From: Bacillus sp. BHET2
GTDB taxonomy: Bacteria > Bacillota > Bacilli > Bacillales > Bacillaceae_B
Assembly: GCF_005938125.1 (NCBI RefSeq)
Contig: NZ_VCQN01000001.1
Location: 1,116,001-1,180,000 of the forward strand
Length of the DNA: 64,000 bases
Direction: 5' to 3'
In this document: one piece after another, positions 55,536 to 63,904 of the stretch
How the letters are laid out: every line of letters starts with the position of its first letter
Numbering within the stretch: the first letter of the stretch is position 1
Notes under the pieces: generated by a model
The model's database searches: none
What the model saw: only the letters and a program-made list of their open reading frames with translations
Told to the model about the DNA's origin: nothing
Position numbers and translations under genes: made by a program

Positions 55536-56891
55536 TTAATTCATTTGAACTTCTGCAAACTTCCCATGTAAATGATAAGCTACCTGCTTCCCTTGTTCTG
55601 CAGCGGTGACAACCATTGCTTCCCCAACTCCTTTACCAAATACAACATCCCCACATGCAAAAATCTTAGGATTCGATGTCTGGAAGGTATCTTGATCAAT
55701 CTTTACAACACCATCAGAATGCTCTAAACCAAATTGTTCAATGAGTGATAAATGACGGGTTTGACCAATGGCTTTGATGACGACGTCCACAGGCAACACA
55801 AACTGTGAGTCTTGGACCGGAACTGGCCTTTTTCTTCCGTCCATTCCAGGCTCGCCTAATTCCATCTTGATACATTCGATACCTGTCACTTCCCCAGCGT
55901 CATTTCCAATAATTCTTTGCGGTGCTGTAAGCCATCGGAATTCCACACCATCTTGCTTTGCAAATTCGTACTCGAAATCATAGGCAGTCATTTCTTCTTT
56001 TGTTCGTCGATATAAGATTTTCACATTGCCTGCCCCTAAACGTACAGAACATGTGGCCCCATCAATCGCTGTATTTCCTGCACCGATCACCACCACATTT
56101 TTACCAGCATACTCCTTATTCAAGGTTCCGCTTTTCGTTGCCTTAACAAATTCAATGGCATCATGAACACCAAGCAAATCTTCGCCTTCAATTTTCAAAT
56201 CAGGGACGCTTGACATTCCAACAGCCAGAATGAGAAAGTCATGTTTCATTGCTATTTCTTCAACAGAAATGTCTTTTCCTACCTTTACATTGGTCCGAAT
56301 CTCTACGTTTAATTTCTTTACTTGCTCCACTTCCCAGAAGGAAATGCTTTGAGGTAGTCGAAACGAAACGATGCCATAGGTATTCAACCCTCCCGCTTCT
56401 TTCTCTGCCTCATAAATCGTCACCTCATACCCGAAGCGGGCAAGTTCTCTTGCAGCAGATAGACCAGCAGGGCCCCCACCGATAATCCCTACTTTCTTAC
56501 CATTTGATTCCCCTGCTTCAAATAACACAGCGTCATTATGTCGTGCCCAATCCGTTGCATACCGCTGGAGGTCTCCAATCATGATTGGTTTAGTAGAATG
56601 ATTCAGTACACATGCCCCTTCGCATAATTCTTCTGTGGGACAGACCCGTGAGCAACTTGCCCCAACTGGATTCGCCGTCATGATCGTCTTAGCAGACCCT
56701 TTCAAATTCCCAGAGGCTATTTTTTTAATAAAGGAAGGTATATCGATGCTTGTTGGACAGGCTTGAATACACGGAGCATCATAGCAATACAAGCAGCGAT
56801 TCGCTTCCTCGACTGCTTCTCTGTTAGTCAAGCCCTCATGTGCTTCAAGAAAATTCTTTTCAAGATTGAGTAATGAAAGTGTGTTGGACAA
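55536..56891 (-). CDS. preT: Dihydropyrimidine dehydrogenase subunit PreT (NAD(P)H, FAD, Fe-S)
   Basis: PreT takes electrons from NAD(P)H and hands them to PreA. The 451-aa protein has N-terminal Fe-S binding cysteines (CLYCYDAPCIQACP, CSRVCPTEELCEGAC) like GltD-type oxidoreductases. An FAD motif (GIIGGGPAGLSAARELARFG) and an NAD(P)-binding motif (VVVIGAGNTAIDGA) follow. The C-terminal FAD contact is FACGDVVFGKGVGEAM. With preA it makes the heterodimeric reductase of the reductive pyrimidine pathway. Confidence 0.95.
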   Translation of the reverse strand: MSNTLSLLNLEKNFLEAHEGLTNREAVEEANRCLYCYDAPCIQACPTSIDIPSFIKKIASGNLKGSAKTIMTANPVGASCSRVCPTEELCEGACVLNHSTKPIMIGDLQRYATDWARHNDAVLFEAGESNGKKVGIIGGGPAGLSAARELARFGYEVTIYEAEKEAGGLNTYGIVSFRLPQSISFWEVEQVKKLNVEIRTNVKVGKDISVEEIAMKHDFLILAVGMSSVPDLKIEGEDLLGVHDAIEFVKATKSGTLNKEYAGKNVVVIGAGNTAIDGATCSVRLGAGNVKILYRRTKEEMTAYDFEYEFAKQDGVEFRWLTAPQRIIGNDAGEVTGIECIKMELGEPGMDGRKRPVPVQDSQFVLPVDVVIKAIGQTRHLSLIEQFGLEHSDGVVKIDQDTFQTSNPKIFACGDVVFGKGVGEAMVVTAAEQGKQVAYHLHGKFAEVQMN

Positions 56892-56974
56892 ACTGACTTC
56901 CCCCTCTTCATTTCCATTTGATGGCTAATTGTACACTATGGTTGACGGTGATGATTCACCGTTCACCTCACCTA

Positions 56975-57865
56975 TTATGGAAGTAATGCTGTCATGTCGT
57001 TATAGGTTTCCGGTCTGCGGTCACGATAGAATTGCCAAGTATCCCGAACTTCCCTTAATAGCTTTTTATTCATTTCCCCGATAATGACTTCATCTTGATC
57101 TCTGCTTCCAACGGCAACAAAGCTGCCCCTAGGATCTACTAGATAAGACTGACCATAAAATTCTCCCATATTCCAAGGACCCTCATAGCCAACACGGTTT
57201 ATTGCTCCTAAGTAATAGCCATTTGCAACTGCATGAGCAGGTTGTTCAAGTTTCCATAAATATTCAGAAAGTCCGGCTACTGTTGCAGATGGATTGAAGA
57301 CAATTTCGGCACCTTTCAATCCTAATAAACGGGCGCCTTCTGGAAAATGGCGGTCATAACAAATGTAAACCCCTACTTTTGCATATGCCGTATCAAACAC
57401 AGGGTAGCCTAGGTTTCCTGGTTTGAAGTAATATTTCTCCCAGAATCCATACCCTTCTTCTCCGACTCCCACATGCGGTATATGCTGCTTTCGATATTTA
57501 CCGAGATAGGCTCCATCCGCGTCAATGACCGCCGCTGTATTATAGTAAGTCGCAATCCCTTCCCTTTCATAAATCGGTAGGACGATGACGACGCCAAGCT
57601 CTTTCGCTAATGCCTGAAACTGTTTCGTCGTTGGGCCATTTGGAATTTCTTCTGCTGAATCGTACCATTTGGGATTTTGTTCGGAGCAGAAATATGGTCC
57701 ATAGAAAATTTCTTGTAAGCAAATGATCTGTGCCCCTTTTTTCGCAGCATCCCTCACTAGCTCCACATGCTTATTAATTGCTTGCTCTTTATGGATCTCT
57801 ACTCCTTCACTTCCATCCACATCATGAGAAGCTTGAATAAGTCCAATTTTCACTAAATCTGACAT
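56975..57865 (-). CDS. pydC: Beta-ureidopropionase (N-carbamoyl-beta-alanine amidohydrolase)
   Basis: This 296-aa nitrilase-superfamily enzyme has the catalytic triad in order: Glu in IICLQEIFYGPYF, Lys in YLGKYRKQHIPHVG and Cys in VYICYDRHFPEGARLLG. Close blocks (IPNGPTTKQFQALAKELGVV, YEGPWNMGEFYGQSY) match ureidopropionases. It hydrolyses N-carbamoyl-beta-alanine to beta-alanine, CO2 and ammonia. It is the first gene of the cluster, with a cre-like site just upstream, and is 83 nt from preT. The GGAGG site and ATG are clear. The symbol follows common usage. Confidence 0.92.
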   Translation of the reverse strand: MSDLVKIGLIQASHDVDGSEGVEIHKEQAINKHVELVRDAAKKGAQIICLQEIFYGPYFCSEQNPKWYDSAEEIPNGPTTKQFQALAKELGVVIVLPIYEREGIATYYNTAAVIDADGAYLGKYRKQHIPHVGVGEEGYGFWEKYYFKPGNLGYPVFDTAYAKVGVYICYDRHFPEGARLLGLKGAEIVFNPSATVAGLSEYLWKLEQPAHAVANGYYLGAINRVGYEGPWNMGEFYGQSYLVDPRGSFVAVGSRDQDEVIIGEMNKKLLREVRDTWQFYRDRRPETYNDMTALLP

Positions 57866-58244
57866 TCCATTTCCTCCTACAATAATAGATTTTTATAAAA
57901 TAGTAAGCGCTTTCATTGTTTTTTCGCCAAATGTTTACACTTACTAGATTTCATCTGCTTGAAATATAGTCTGAATTTTAAGTATTTTCACTTTATTTTA
58001 ACCCTCATCATTTTGAAAAGCACTATACATTTTGTAACACGAACTCGCCTCTTCTTTTGTCACTATGTATATCCATGTCTAAAACTTATTCGTTTCACAT
58101 AAGGTAGCATACTTATCTTGCGAAATTTGTAGAAATATTTGATAAATTATTTAAAAATTCAGTTTTTAATTCGACAAATACATTTTTTCAGCTTATTTAA
58201 CTTATATTTCTCAAGAAATTATTAAACTGTAGTTAAATATCCCT
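57866..58244. other. Non-coding control region of the pyrimidine cluster
   Basis: No gene is seen in about 380 nt. On the minus strand there is a cre-like box 37 nt before the start codon, and A/T-rich DNA with weak -10-like sequences beneath it. No convincing -35/-10 pair, nitrogen-type GlnR/TnrA site or SigL (-12/-24) promoter was found. Confidence 0.5.
57902..57915 (-). promoter_or_regulatory. cre-like CcpA site upstream of pydC
   Basis: TGAAAGCGCTTACT on the minus strand matches TGWAANCGNTNWCA at every position but the last. It lies 37-50 nt before the pydC ATG, where a CcpA-HPr complex would obstruct transcription during good carbon supply. Confidence 0.65.
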
Positions 58245-58279
58245 AAAAAAAACAGCCTTCTCTATTGAAAAGGCTGTTT
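58245..58279 (-). terminator. Terminator after cstA
   Basis: A 9-bp stem (AACAGCCTT / AAGGCTGTT) with a 9-nt loop is followed by a run of T on the minus strand, 13 nt after the cstA stop. Confidence 0.85.
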
Positions 58280-58292
58280 CATAAAAATAACT

Positions 58293-59741
58293 TTATGAAC
58301 GTATTGATTTCATTTCCAGAACTCTTTGTCTGTTCGGTCTATATTTCACTAATTGAACAACAAACCAAATGAATACTGCGAACCAAATAATTGATCCCAT
58401 CATCATAGCCTTTGAATAGGAAAATCCAAAGCCTTCAGGGGCATAAAATATATAGGAACTAACAACTCCTGTCATAAATAATGCAGGGAGACTGCATATC
58501 CAGTGGAACTTTGCCTTTTGCAATAAATAGATGGCAGCGGTCCATAGCATAACGGTTGCAACTACCTGATTGGACCAACCAACGTATCTCCACAGAAAGG
58601 TATAGTTTATTTGTGTTAATAGAAATGTAGGCACTGCCACAGGTACAACGAGAACTATCGGCACCCATTTACCTTCGATTTCTCTTTTGCGCATTGAATT
58701 GAGCAAATCTGCAAGCATCATTCGAGAGGATCTCATCGCCGTATCTCCAGTTGTGATTGGAAGAATAATCACTCCAAGTATGGCAAGGACACCACCTAGT
58801 GACCCTAATGTTGTCTTGCTTATTTCATTAACCACACCTGCAGGTCCTCCCGCAGCCAGAGCTTCTTGCAGGCCACCTGTCCCATTAAAGAAGGCCATAC
58901 CTGCTGCAGCCCATATAAGTGCGATAATCCCTTCTGCTACCATCGCACCATAGAATACTTTACGGCCTTCACTTTCTCGCTTTAACGTTCTTGCTAAAAT
59001 CGGGCTTTGAGTTGAATGGAATCCAGAGATTGCTCCACATGATACTGTAACCATCAGTAATGGCCATAATGGCAATTCATTTGGGTGAAGGTTTTCAAAT
59101 GTTAAATTGGGAATTGGATTCTCAAAGAAGAATAACCCCACTCCAATCGCTACAGCCATAAAGATAAGGATGGCTCCGAAGAATGGATAAACCTTCCCTA
59201 TTATCTTATTAATGGGGAGTACTGTCGCTACGAGAAAATATATAAAAATAAGGAATAGGCACGTCATAAAGTTTAGCGGTGTCACTTCTGCCATTAATTG
59301 AGCAGGCCCAGACGTAAACGCCGCAGCTACTAGAATCATTAATACTATCGATAAAATGTTCATGAGCGTTTGAACATGTTTCCCCAAGTACTGTCCAACG
59401 ATGGTAGGAAACTGTGCTCCATTATGCCTTAGAGAGAGCATACCTGAAAAATAATCATGAACCGCTCCAGCAAATAGAGTACCGATCACAATCCACAAAA
59501 AGGCTACCGGGCCATATAAAGCACCTAGTATTGCACCAAAGATCGGTCCTAGCCCAGCAATGTTCAATAGTTGAACCAAGCTTGCTTTCCACCAGCTCAT
59601 GGGCATATAGTCCATTCCGTCTTTTTTTGTATAAGCTGGTGTCACATTGGAATCATCAATCCCGAAAATCTTTTCTACCACCTTTGAATATACGAAATAA
59701 CCAGCTACAAGAATACAGATGGATGCAAGAAATGTAAGCAT
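58293..59741 (-). CDS. cstA: CstA-family carbon starvation / pyruvate-peptide transporter (short form)
   Basis: This 482-aa membrane protein of the CstA/BtsT family has about a dozen helices. The family start (PAYTKKDGMDYMPMSWWKAS) and the AGLGPIFGAILGALYGPVAFLW and VSCGAISGFHSTQSPILARTL blocks are intact. It is shorter than E. coli CstA (about 700 aa) and B. subtilis CstA (about 600 aa) because the C-terminal helices are absent or shortened; the short form is also common in Bacilli. Members import pyruvate or peptides. The start is the ATG 8 nt after GGAGG; a GTG immediately before it is possible. Confidence 0.92.
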   Translation of the reverse strand: MLTFLASICILVAGYFVYSKVVEKIFGIDDSNVTPAYTKKDGMDYMPMSWWKASLVQLLNIAGLGPIFGAILGALYGPVAFLWIVIGTLFAGAVHDYFSGMLSLRHNGAQFPTIVGQYLGKHVQTLMNILSIVLMILVAAAFTSGPAQLMAEVTPLNFMTCLFLIFIYFLVATVLPINKIIGKVYPFFGAILIFMAVAIGVGLFFFENPIPNLTFENLHPNELPLWPLLMVTVSCGAISGFHSTQSPILARTLKRESEGRKVFYGAMVAEGIIALIWAAAGMAFFNGTGGLQEALAAGGPAGVVNEISKTTLGSLGGVLAILGVIILPITTGDTAMRSSRMMLADLLNSMRKREIEGKWVPIVLVVPVAVPTFLLTQINYTFLWRYVGWSNQVVATVMLWTAAIYLLQKAKFHWICSLPALFMTGVVSSYIFYAPEGFGFSYSKAMMMGSIIWFAVFIWFVVQLVKYRPNRQRVLEMKSIRS

Positions 59742-59780
59742 CACGATGTCCTCCCTTCAATGTAAATGAAATTACGGTTA

Positions 59781-59809
59781 ATTCTAATACGTTAAACGAC
59801 AAAAAACAA
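59781..59809 (-). promoter_or_regulatory. Likely SigA promoter of cstA
   Basis: On the minus strand TTGTTT and TAGAAT are separated by 17 bp, 39 nt before the cstA ATG. Confidence 0.5.
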
Positions 59810-59971
59810 CAGAATTTTCTAAAGACATTTATTTTTCAGATTTTATAAAAGGCACTCTTTTTCGAATATCCCTTGCCATCAATAATGAAAGCGCACACTT
59901 TATATTATGGATTTATATATTATTATCTAATTATATTTTCTGAAAAATCTTTCTGTTTAGAAAATAAAAGT

Positions 59972-59998
59972 AAAAAAGCATCCCTATTTAAGAGATGC
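59972..59998 (-). terminator. Terminator after the ankyrin gene
   Basis: A 7-bp stem (GCATCTC / GGGATGC, one wobble) with a 7-nt loop is followed by TTTTTT on the minus strand. Confidence 0.75.
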
Positions 59999-60015
59999 GA
60001 TAAAAAGATCATACT

Positions 60016-60540
60016 TTACTGGGCTTTACCATTAGAGAAATCTTCGTGTGCTTTTAGAAATTCTTTATTGTCCCTTTCCTTGGCAATCTCTAAAGGAGTA
60101 CGATGTTCACTATCTGTATACATTTCTTGGCCGTCGCCATAAGCTAGTAACAAAGTCACAATGTCAGCACTTCCATCGAAAGCAGCTATATGTAAAGCTG
60201 TATGACCAGATGAGTCCGGTTGGTCCACCTTCGCTCCTTGATCCAGAAGAAACTTCACCAGCTCTTTTGAGGCATTTCCGGCTATACCAGCATGTAAAGC
60301 TGTGTTAGAAGGAATGTAGGAGACCTTTGAATTTGAAACGGAATTGATATCCGCACCAAAATTTAATAGTAGCTCGACAATATCTAAGTGACCATAATGG
60401 GCAGCCACTCCCAACGCTGTTAAACCATGTTCATTTTCTCCGTTACAAAGATTTGTGTCATTTTTTAATGATTGCTCGACCCTCGCAATATCACCTAATT
60501 CAATTGCTTTAAAGAACTCTTCCATTGTAATCGATGTCAA
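60016..60540 (-). CDS. Ankyrin-repeat protein
   Basis: This 174-aa cytosolic protein is made of about five ankyrin repeats: for example HGLTALGVAAHYGHLDIVELLL (about residues 38-59), NTALHAGIAGNASKELVKFL, SGHTALHIAAFDGSADIVTLLL and HRTPLEIAKERDNKEFLKAH. There is no signal peptide, so it probably binds a partner protein inside the cell. The start is doubtful: GTG at 60549 overlaps the RBS, a TTG at 60540 is about 6 nt from AGAGGTG and is used here, and ATG 60525 (MEEFFKA) is also possible. It is single-gene. Confidence 0.85.
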   Translation of the reverse strand: MTSITMEEFFKAIELGDIARVEQSLKNDTNLCNGENEHGLTALGVAAHYGHLDIVELLLNFGADINSVSNSKVSYIPSNTALHAGIAGNASKELVKFLLDQGAKVDQPDSSGHTALHIAAFDGSADIVTLLLAYGDGQEMYTDSEHRTPLEIAKERDNKEFLKAHEDFSNGKAQ

Positions 60541-60590
60541 GTATTCCACCTCTTTTTCACATAATTACAAATATTCTACCAATTATTAAC

Positions 60591-60634
60591 AAAAAAAGAT
60601 AGGGATGACTCTGAAAATAGTTAGTCATCCCTAT
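60591..60634 (-). terminator. Terminator after topB
   Basis: A 12-bp stem (ATAGGGATGACT / AGTCATCCCTAT) with a 12-nt loop is followed by CTTTTTTT on the minus strand. Confidence 0.88.
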
Positions 60635-60639
60635 GAATA

Positions 60640-62808
60640 TTATTGGTCTAGCTTTAATTTGGCTAAAGCATCCGCTAATGCAGTATTGACTGGTTCATCC
60701 TTTTGCTGTGTATTCAAATACTTGTTTACATCCCGCTTTGTTGCTTTACTATTCTTTTCTTTCTTTTTTCGTTCGTTGAATGTCGAGAGTTTTTCTCTAT
60801 GTCCACATACACAGGTGAATGTTTGCCCTTCACCTTCTCCTCTTAACTCAAGGCGCTTATGGCAATTTGGACAACGTGCGTTCGTTTTCTTGCTAATCTG
60901 TTTCCGATGTCCGCATTCACGATCTTTACACACCAATTTTTTCCCATGTTTATTTTTTATTTCCAGCATTAAGTTGCCACAATCCGGGCATTTTGTGCCA
61001 GTCACATTGTCATGGGAGAATTTTTTTAGTGAACTCTTAATTTCGCTTACAGATTTCCGGGTATAATCCTTGATTTCTCTTAAGAATTCATGTTTTTTAA
61101 GAGAACCGTTTTCAATTTTTTCAAGCTTTTGCTCCCACTCTGCAGTGAGTGTAGGGGACTGCAATTCCAGCGGTGCCAAATCCAACAATTGTTTTCCTTT
61201 TGAAGTGATATGGATGTCTTTGCCCTTTGGTTCAATCACACCTGAGTTGAAAAGCTTTTCAATAATATCCGCTCTAGTGGCGACAGTACCGAGCCCACCT
61301 GCCTCATGTATGGTATTGAGGAGCTCTTTATTGCTTTCCTTCATAAACTTCCTGGGATTTTCCATTGCAGATAATAAGGTCCCTTCATTAAATCGGCTAG
61401 GAGGATTTGTCTGTCCTTCCGACTGTTGCATCGACAGAACAGGGTAGGTATCTCCTTTCTCCATTTTGGTTAAAAGTTGATCTTTCTCTGAATCAAAGTC
61501 ATAGACTTCTTTCCATCCGATTTCTACTATTCGTTTACCTTTGGTCTGAAATGTTTGTGACCCTATTGATGCTTCTACAGTCGTTTGTTCATATAAGTAT
61601 GGTGGAAAGAATACGGCTAAGAATCGTTTGACAATCAAATCATAGATTTTTCTTTCCCTATCTTGTAACCGTTGAAGGGATGGTGTTTCCTCAGTTGGAA
61701 TAATCGCATGATGATCTGTCACTTTTTGATCATCCACATATGCCTTTGAAAGTTGTTGTGATTCCTGCAATGCTCGATGAGCCATTTTACGGTAAGGTTG
61801 GACATTCACTGCATTCAATCTGTCTTTCAATGTTGAGACCATATCGCTTGATAGATGCTTACTATCTGTTCTCGGGTAGGTTACCAGTTTATGCTGTTCG
61901 TATAATTTTTGCATGATTGATAGGGTTTCTTTAGCAGAAAATCCGAAAATTTTATGGGCGTCCCTTTGTAGTTCTGTTAAATTATAAAGCGAAGGAGCAT
62001 AAGTTTTCTTCAGTGCTTTTTTTACCGATTGAATCGTGATTTGCTTGTTATCTTTCAATGATTCCATGACATGGACAATTTCTTCTTTAGAGAATGTTTT
62101 CGTATCGTTGGTTTTAGAATTTGACCAAATAAACGGTCCACTTTCAGTTGCCGCTTGTACACCATAATAGGGCTGTGGGGTAAAGGACTTTATTTCTTCT
62201 TCCCTCTGTGCAATGATGCTTAAAGTCGGGGTTTGAACACGCCCACATGATAATTGGGCATTGTGCTTGGTCGTAAGCGCTCTTGTTGCATTCATCCCTA
62301 CATACCAATCAGCTTCAGATCTTGCTTGTGCAGCAGCATATAGGTTTTCGTAGTTTATGGCATCTTTCAGATTATTGAATCCGTTCTTTATGGCCATATC
62401 AGTGACAGATGATATCCACAGTCGTTTTAACGGTTTATTTACCCGAGCTTTATCGATGATCCATCGTGCTACAAGCTCACCTTCACGACCTGCATCCGTT
62501 GCAATGACAATTTCTTTGACATCTGGCCGGTTCATTTGCGCTTTGACTGAGCTATACTGCTTACCGGTTTTCTTGATGACAACAAGATTAAGTGAGGCTG
62601 GAAGCATAGGTAAATCCTCCAGATTCCAAGTTTTATAACGTTCATCATAGCTTTCAGGTTCTGCCAATGTCACCAAGTGACCGAGAGCCCATGTAACGAT
62701 ATAGTCATTCCCTTCCAAGTATCCATTTCCTTTTCTCGTGCACTGCAGCACTCTTGCAATATCTCTACCGACAGATGGTTTTTCTGCCAGGACCAAAATC
62801 TTTTTCAT
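60640..62808 (-). CDS. topB: DNA topoisomerase III
   Basis: This 722-aa type IA topoisomerase relaxes and decatenates DNA. It has the Toprim domain (LVLAEKPSVGRDIARVL at the start, ATDAGREGELVARWII), the catalytic Tyr in LVTYPRTDSKHLSSDM, and the conserved LTTKHNAQLSCGRVQTPTL block. The C-terminal zinc ribbons hold three Cys-pair sets (CPDCGNLM, CKDRECGH, CPNCHKRLEL...CVCGHR). It is close in length to B. subtilis TopB. It is single-gene, placed where mutS would be expected next to cotE. Confidence 0.96.
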   Translation of the reverse strand: MKKILVLAEKPSVGRDIARVLQCTRKGNGYLEGNDYIVTWALGHLVTLAEPESYDERYKTWNLEDLPMLPASLNLVVIKKTGKQYSSVKAQMNRPDVKEIVIATDAGREGELVARWIIDKARVNKPLKRLWISSVTDMAIKNGFNNLKDAINYENLYAAAQARSEADWYVGMNATRALTTKHNAQLSCGRVQTPTLSIIAQREEEIKSFTPQPYYGVQAATESGPFIWSNSKTNDTKTFSKEEIVHVMESLKDNKQITIQSVKKALKKTYAPSLYNLTELQRDAHKIFGFSAKETLSIMQKLYEQHKLVTYPRTDSKHLSSDMVSTLKDRLNAVNVQPYRKMAHRALQESQQLSKAYVDDQKVTDHHAIIPTEETPSLQRLQDRERKIYDLIVKRFLAVFFPPYLYEQTTVEASIGSQTFQTKGKRIVEIGWKEVYDFDSEKDQLLTKMEKGDTYPVLSMQQSEGQTNPPSRFNEGTLLSAMENPRKFMKESNKELLNTIHEAGGLGTVATRADIIEKLFNSGVIEPKGKDIHITSKGKQLLDLAPLELQSPTLTAEWEQKLEKIENGSLKKHEFLREIKDYTRKSVSEIKSSLKKFSHDNVTGTKCPDCGNLMLEIKNKHGKKLVCKDRECGHRKQISKKTNARCPNCHKRLELRGEGEGQTFTCVCGHREKLSTFNERKKKEKNSKATKRDVNKYLNTQQKDEPVNTALADALAKLKLDQ

Positions 62809-63123
62809 ATCAAAAATCCTTTCATTACAGGGTGTATATTAACTATCTCTATTTTATTTTAACATACAATAATATAGCGCGTTTCCGTTCACCTCTATAT
62901 TCGGTTGTATTATATTTTTCGCAAAAATTGTTGCTTTCTAATATGGAATACGCCATGACTCTGTCAATAAGTGTGTGCTTTAGATGGTGAGGAGGTTCTG
63001 CGGGAAAGTAGGAAAAGCGGAGGCTGCAGTTGGTCTATCTTCAAGTGGGAATAAACGATTTTACAAAATTAAGATGCAAACTCCTGCTTACTGAATTAAT
63101 TGCTTCGAGAAACGTTTCTCATG
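62809..63123. other. Non-coding gap upstream of topB
   Basis: No gene is seen. It contains a GC-richer patch (about 62990-63040) with no reading frame of note and a 14-bp palindrome at 63107-63120, listed separately. Confidence 0.5.
63107..63120. promoter_or_regulatory. 14-bp perfect palindrome of unknown role
   Basis: GAGAAACGTTTCTC is a perfect palindrome with a central ACGT, similar in shape to LacI/CcpA-type half-site operators. It is not followed by a T-run, and no promoter is apparent around it. Confidence 0.4.
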
Positions 63124-63150
63124 AAAAAAAGAGCATCTAAAAAGAGATGC
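63124..63150 (-). terminator. Second hairpin terminator after cotE
   Basis: A 6-bp stem (GCATCT / AGATGC) with a 6-nt loop is followed by TCTTTTTTT on the minus strand, about 90 nt after the cotE stop. Confidence 0.7.
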
Positions 63151-63210
63151 CCGCTGGATCATTTAGTATTTCGTTATAAACGATGGATTGCCTTCAGCTA
63201 AGAAGAAAAT

Positions 63211-63233
63211 CTAGGAAGAGGCCGTCTTCCTAG
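63211..63233 (-). terminator. First hairpin terminator after cotE
   Basis: A 9-bp perfect stem (CTAGGAAGA / TCTTCCTAG) with a 5-nt loop is followed by ATTTTCTTCTT on the minus strand, 7 nt after the stop. Confidence 0.7.
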
Positions 63234-63239
63234 TAAATG

Positions 63240-63776
63240 TTATTCTTCGTCGCCTTCTAAGAAGTCTGGATCTAACTCTTCAAACTCTTCATCATCTAAG
63301 TCGCAATCCCAGTCTTCATCGTCACAACCCTCTGGATTAACAAGGACACAAACTTTTGTTTCTCCGATAACTTCCACTAGGAATTCACGTTCCACGTGAA
63401 CAATGATTTTGTTACCGTTTGGTGATATTACCGCTTCGCAGCAATTAGGCTGTTGTAATACTCGAGCACATACTTCAATGTCATCTAAACAATCAGGATC
63501 ACGGTATTTTAACTTAATGCAGTCTGTATATTCTACTCTTTCGGTTACAACAGATGTCTTAGTGTTGTCACTGTGGGAGTACCATACGTTGATATCGTAT
63601 GAACCGTGTACTTCAACCTTCTTGCCTACTTTGTGTGCTTCATACTGGTGATTAATTATCCAGCAGCCTAAAATGCTCGATGGATTATGCGGCGGGCAAA
63701 TCGTATGATGAGACTGTGTAAATTTGCGTCCCTTCGCTACGACCGCTTTAGTAATAATCTCTCTATATTCTGCCAT
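63240..63776 (-). CDS. cotE: Outer spore coat morphogenetic protein CotE
   Basis: CotE directs assembly of the outer spore coat from the mother cell. The 178-aa protein from ATG 63776 (AGGAGG 9 nt upstream) begins [20 protein letters not shown]. It has the family blocks [40 protein letters not shown] and [20 protein letters not shown], and ends in a very acidic tail ([19 protein letters not shown]) that recruits other coat proteins in B. subtilis. It carries more cysteines than B. subtilis CotE. A SigK-type promoter lies upstream. Confidence 0.97.
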   Translation of the reverse strand: MAEYREIITKAVVAKGRKFTQSHHTICPPHNPSSILGCWIINHQYEAHKVGKKVEVHGSYDINVWYSHSDNTKTSVVTERVEYTDCIKLKYRDPDCLDDIEVCARVLQQPNCCEAVISPNGNKIIVHVEREFLVEVIGETKVCVLVNPEGCDDEDWDCDLDDEEFEELDPDFLEGDEE

Positions 63777-63876
63777 TCGAGCGAACCTCCTCATTCATTT
63801 TCAATTCATCTTATGCGACTATCTAGGTGTTTGTGCGAGTAAAATTAATTACATAATGGGATTGTTGCGAGATAAT

Positions 63877-63904
63877 GTATTGTATGCGAATCACCATTGA
63901 ATGT
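63877..63904 (-). promoter_or_regulatory. Probable SigK promoter of cotE
   Basis: On the minus strand the -35 AC is followed after 16 bp by CATACAATA, a full match to the SigK -10 CATANNNTA. The same CATACAAT also fits the SigE -10. Mother-cell sigma control agrees with cotE in B. subtilis, which has SigE and SigK promoters. Confidence 0.65.
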
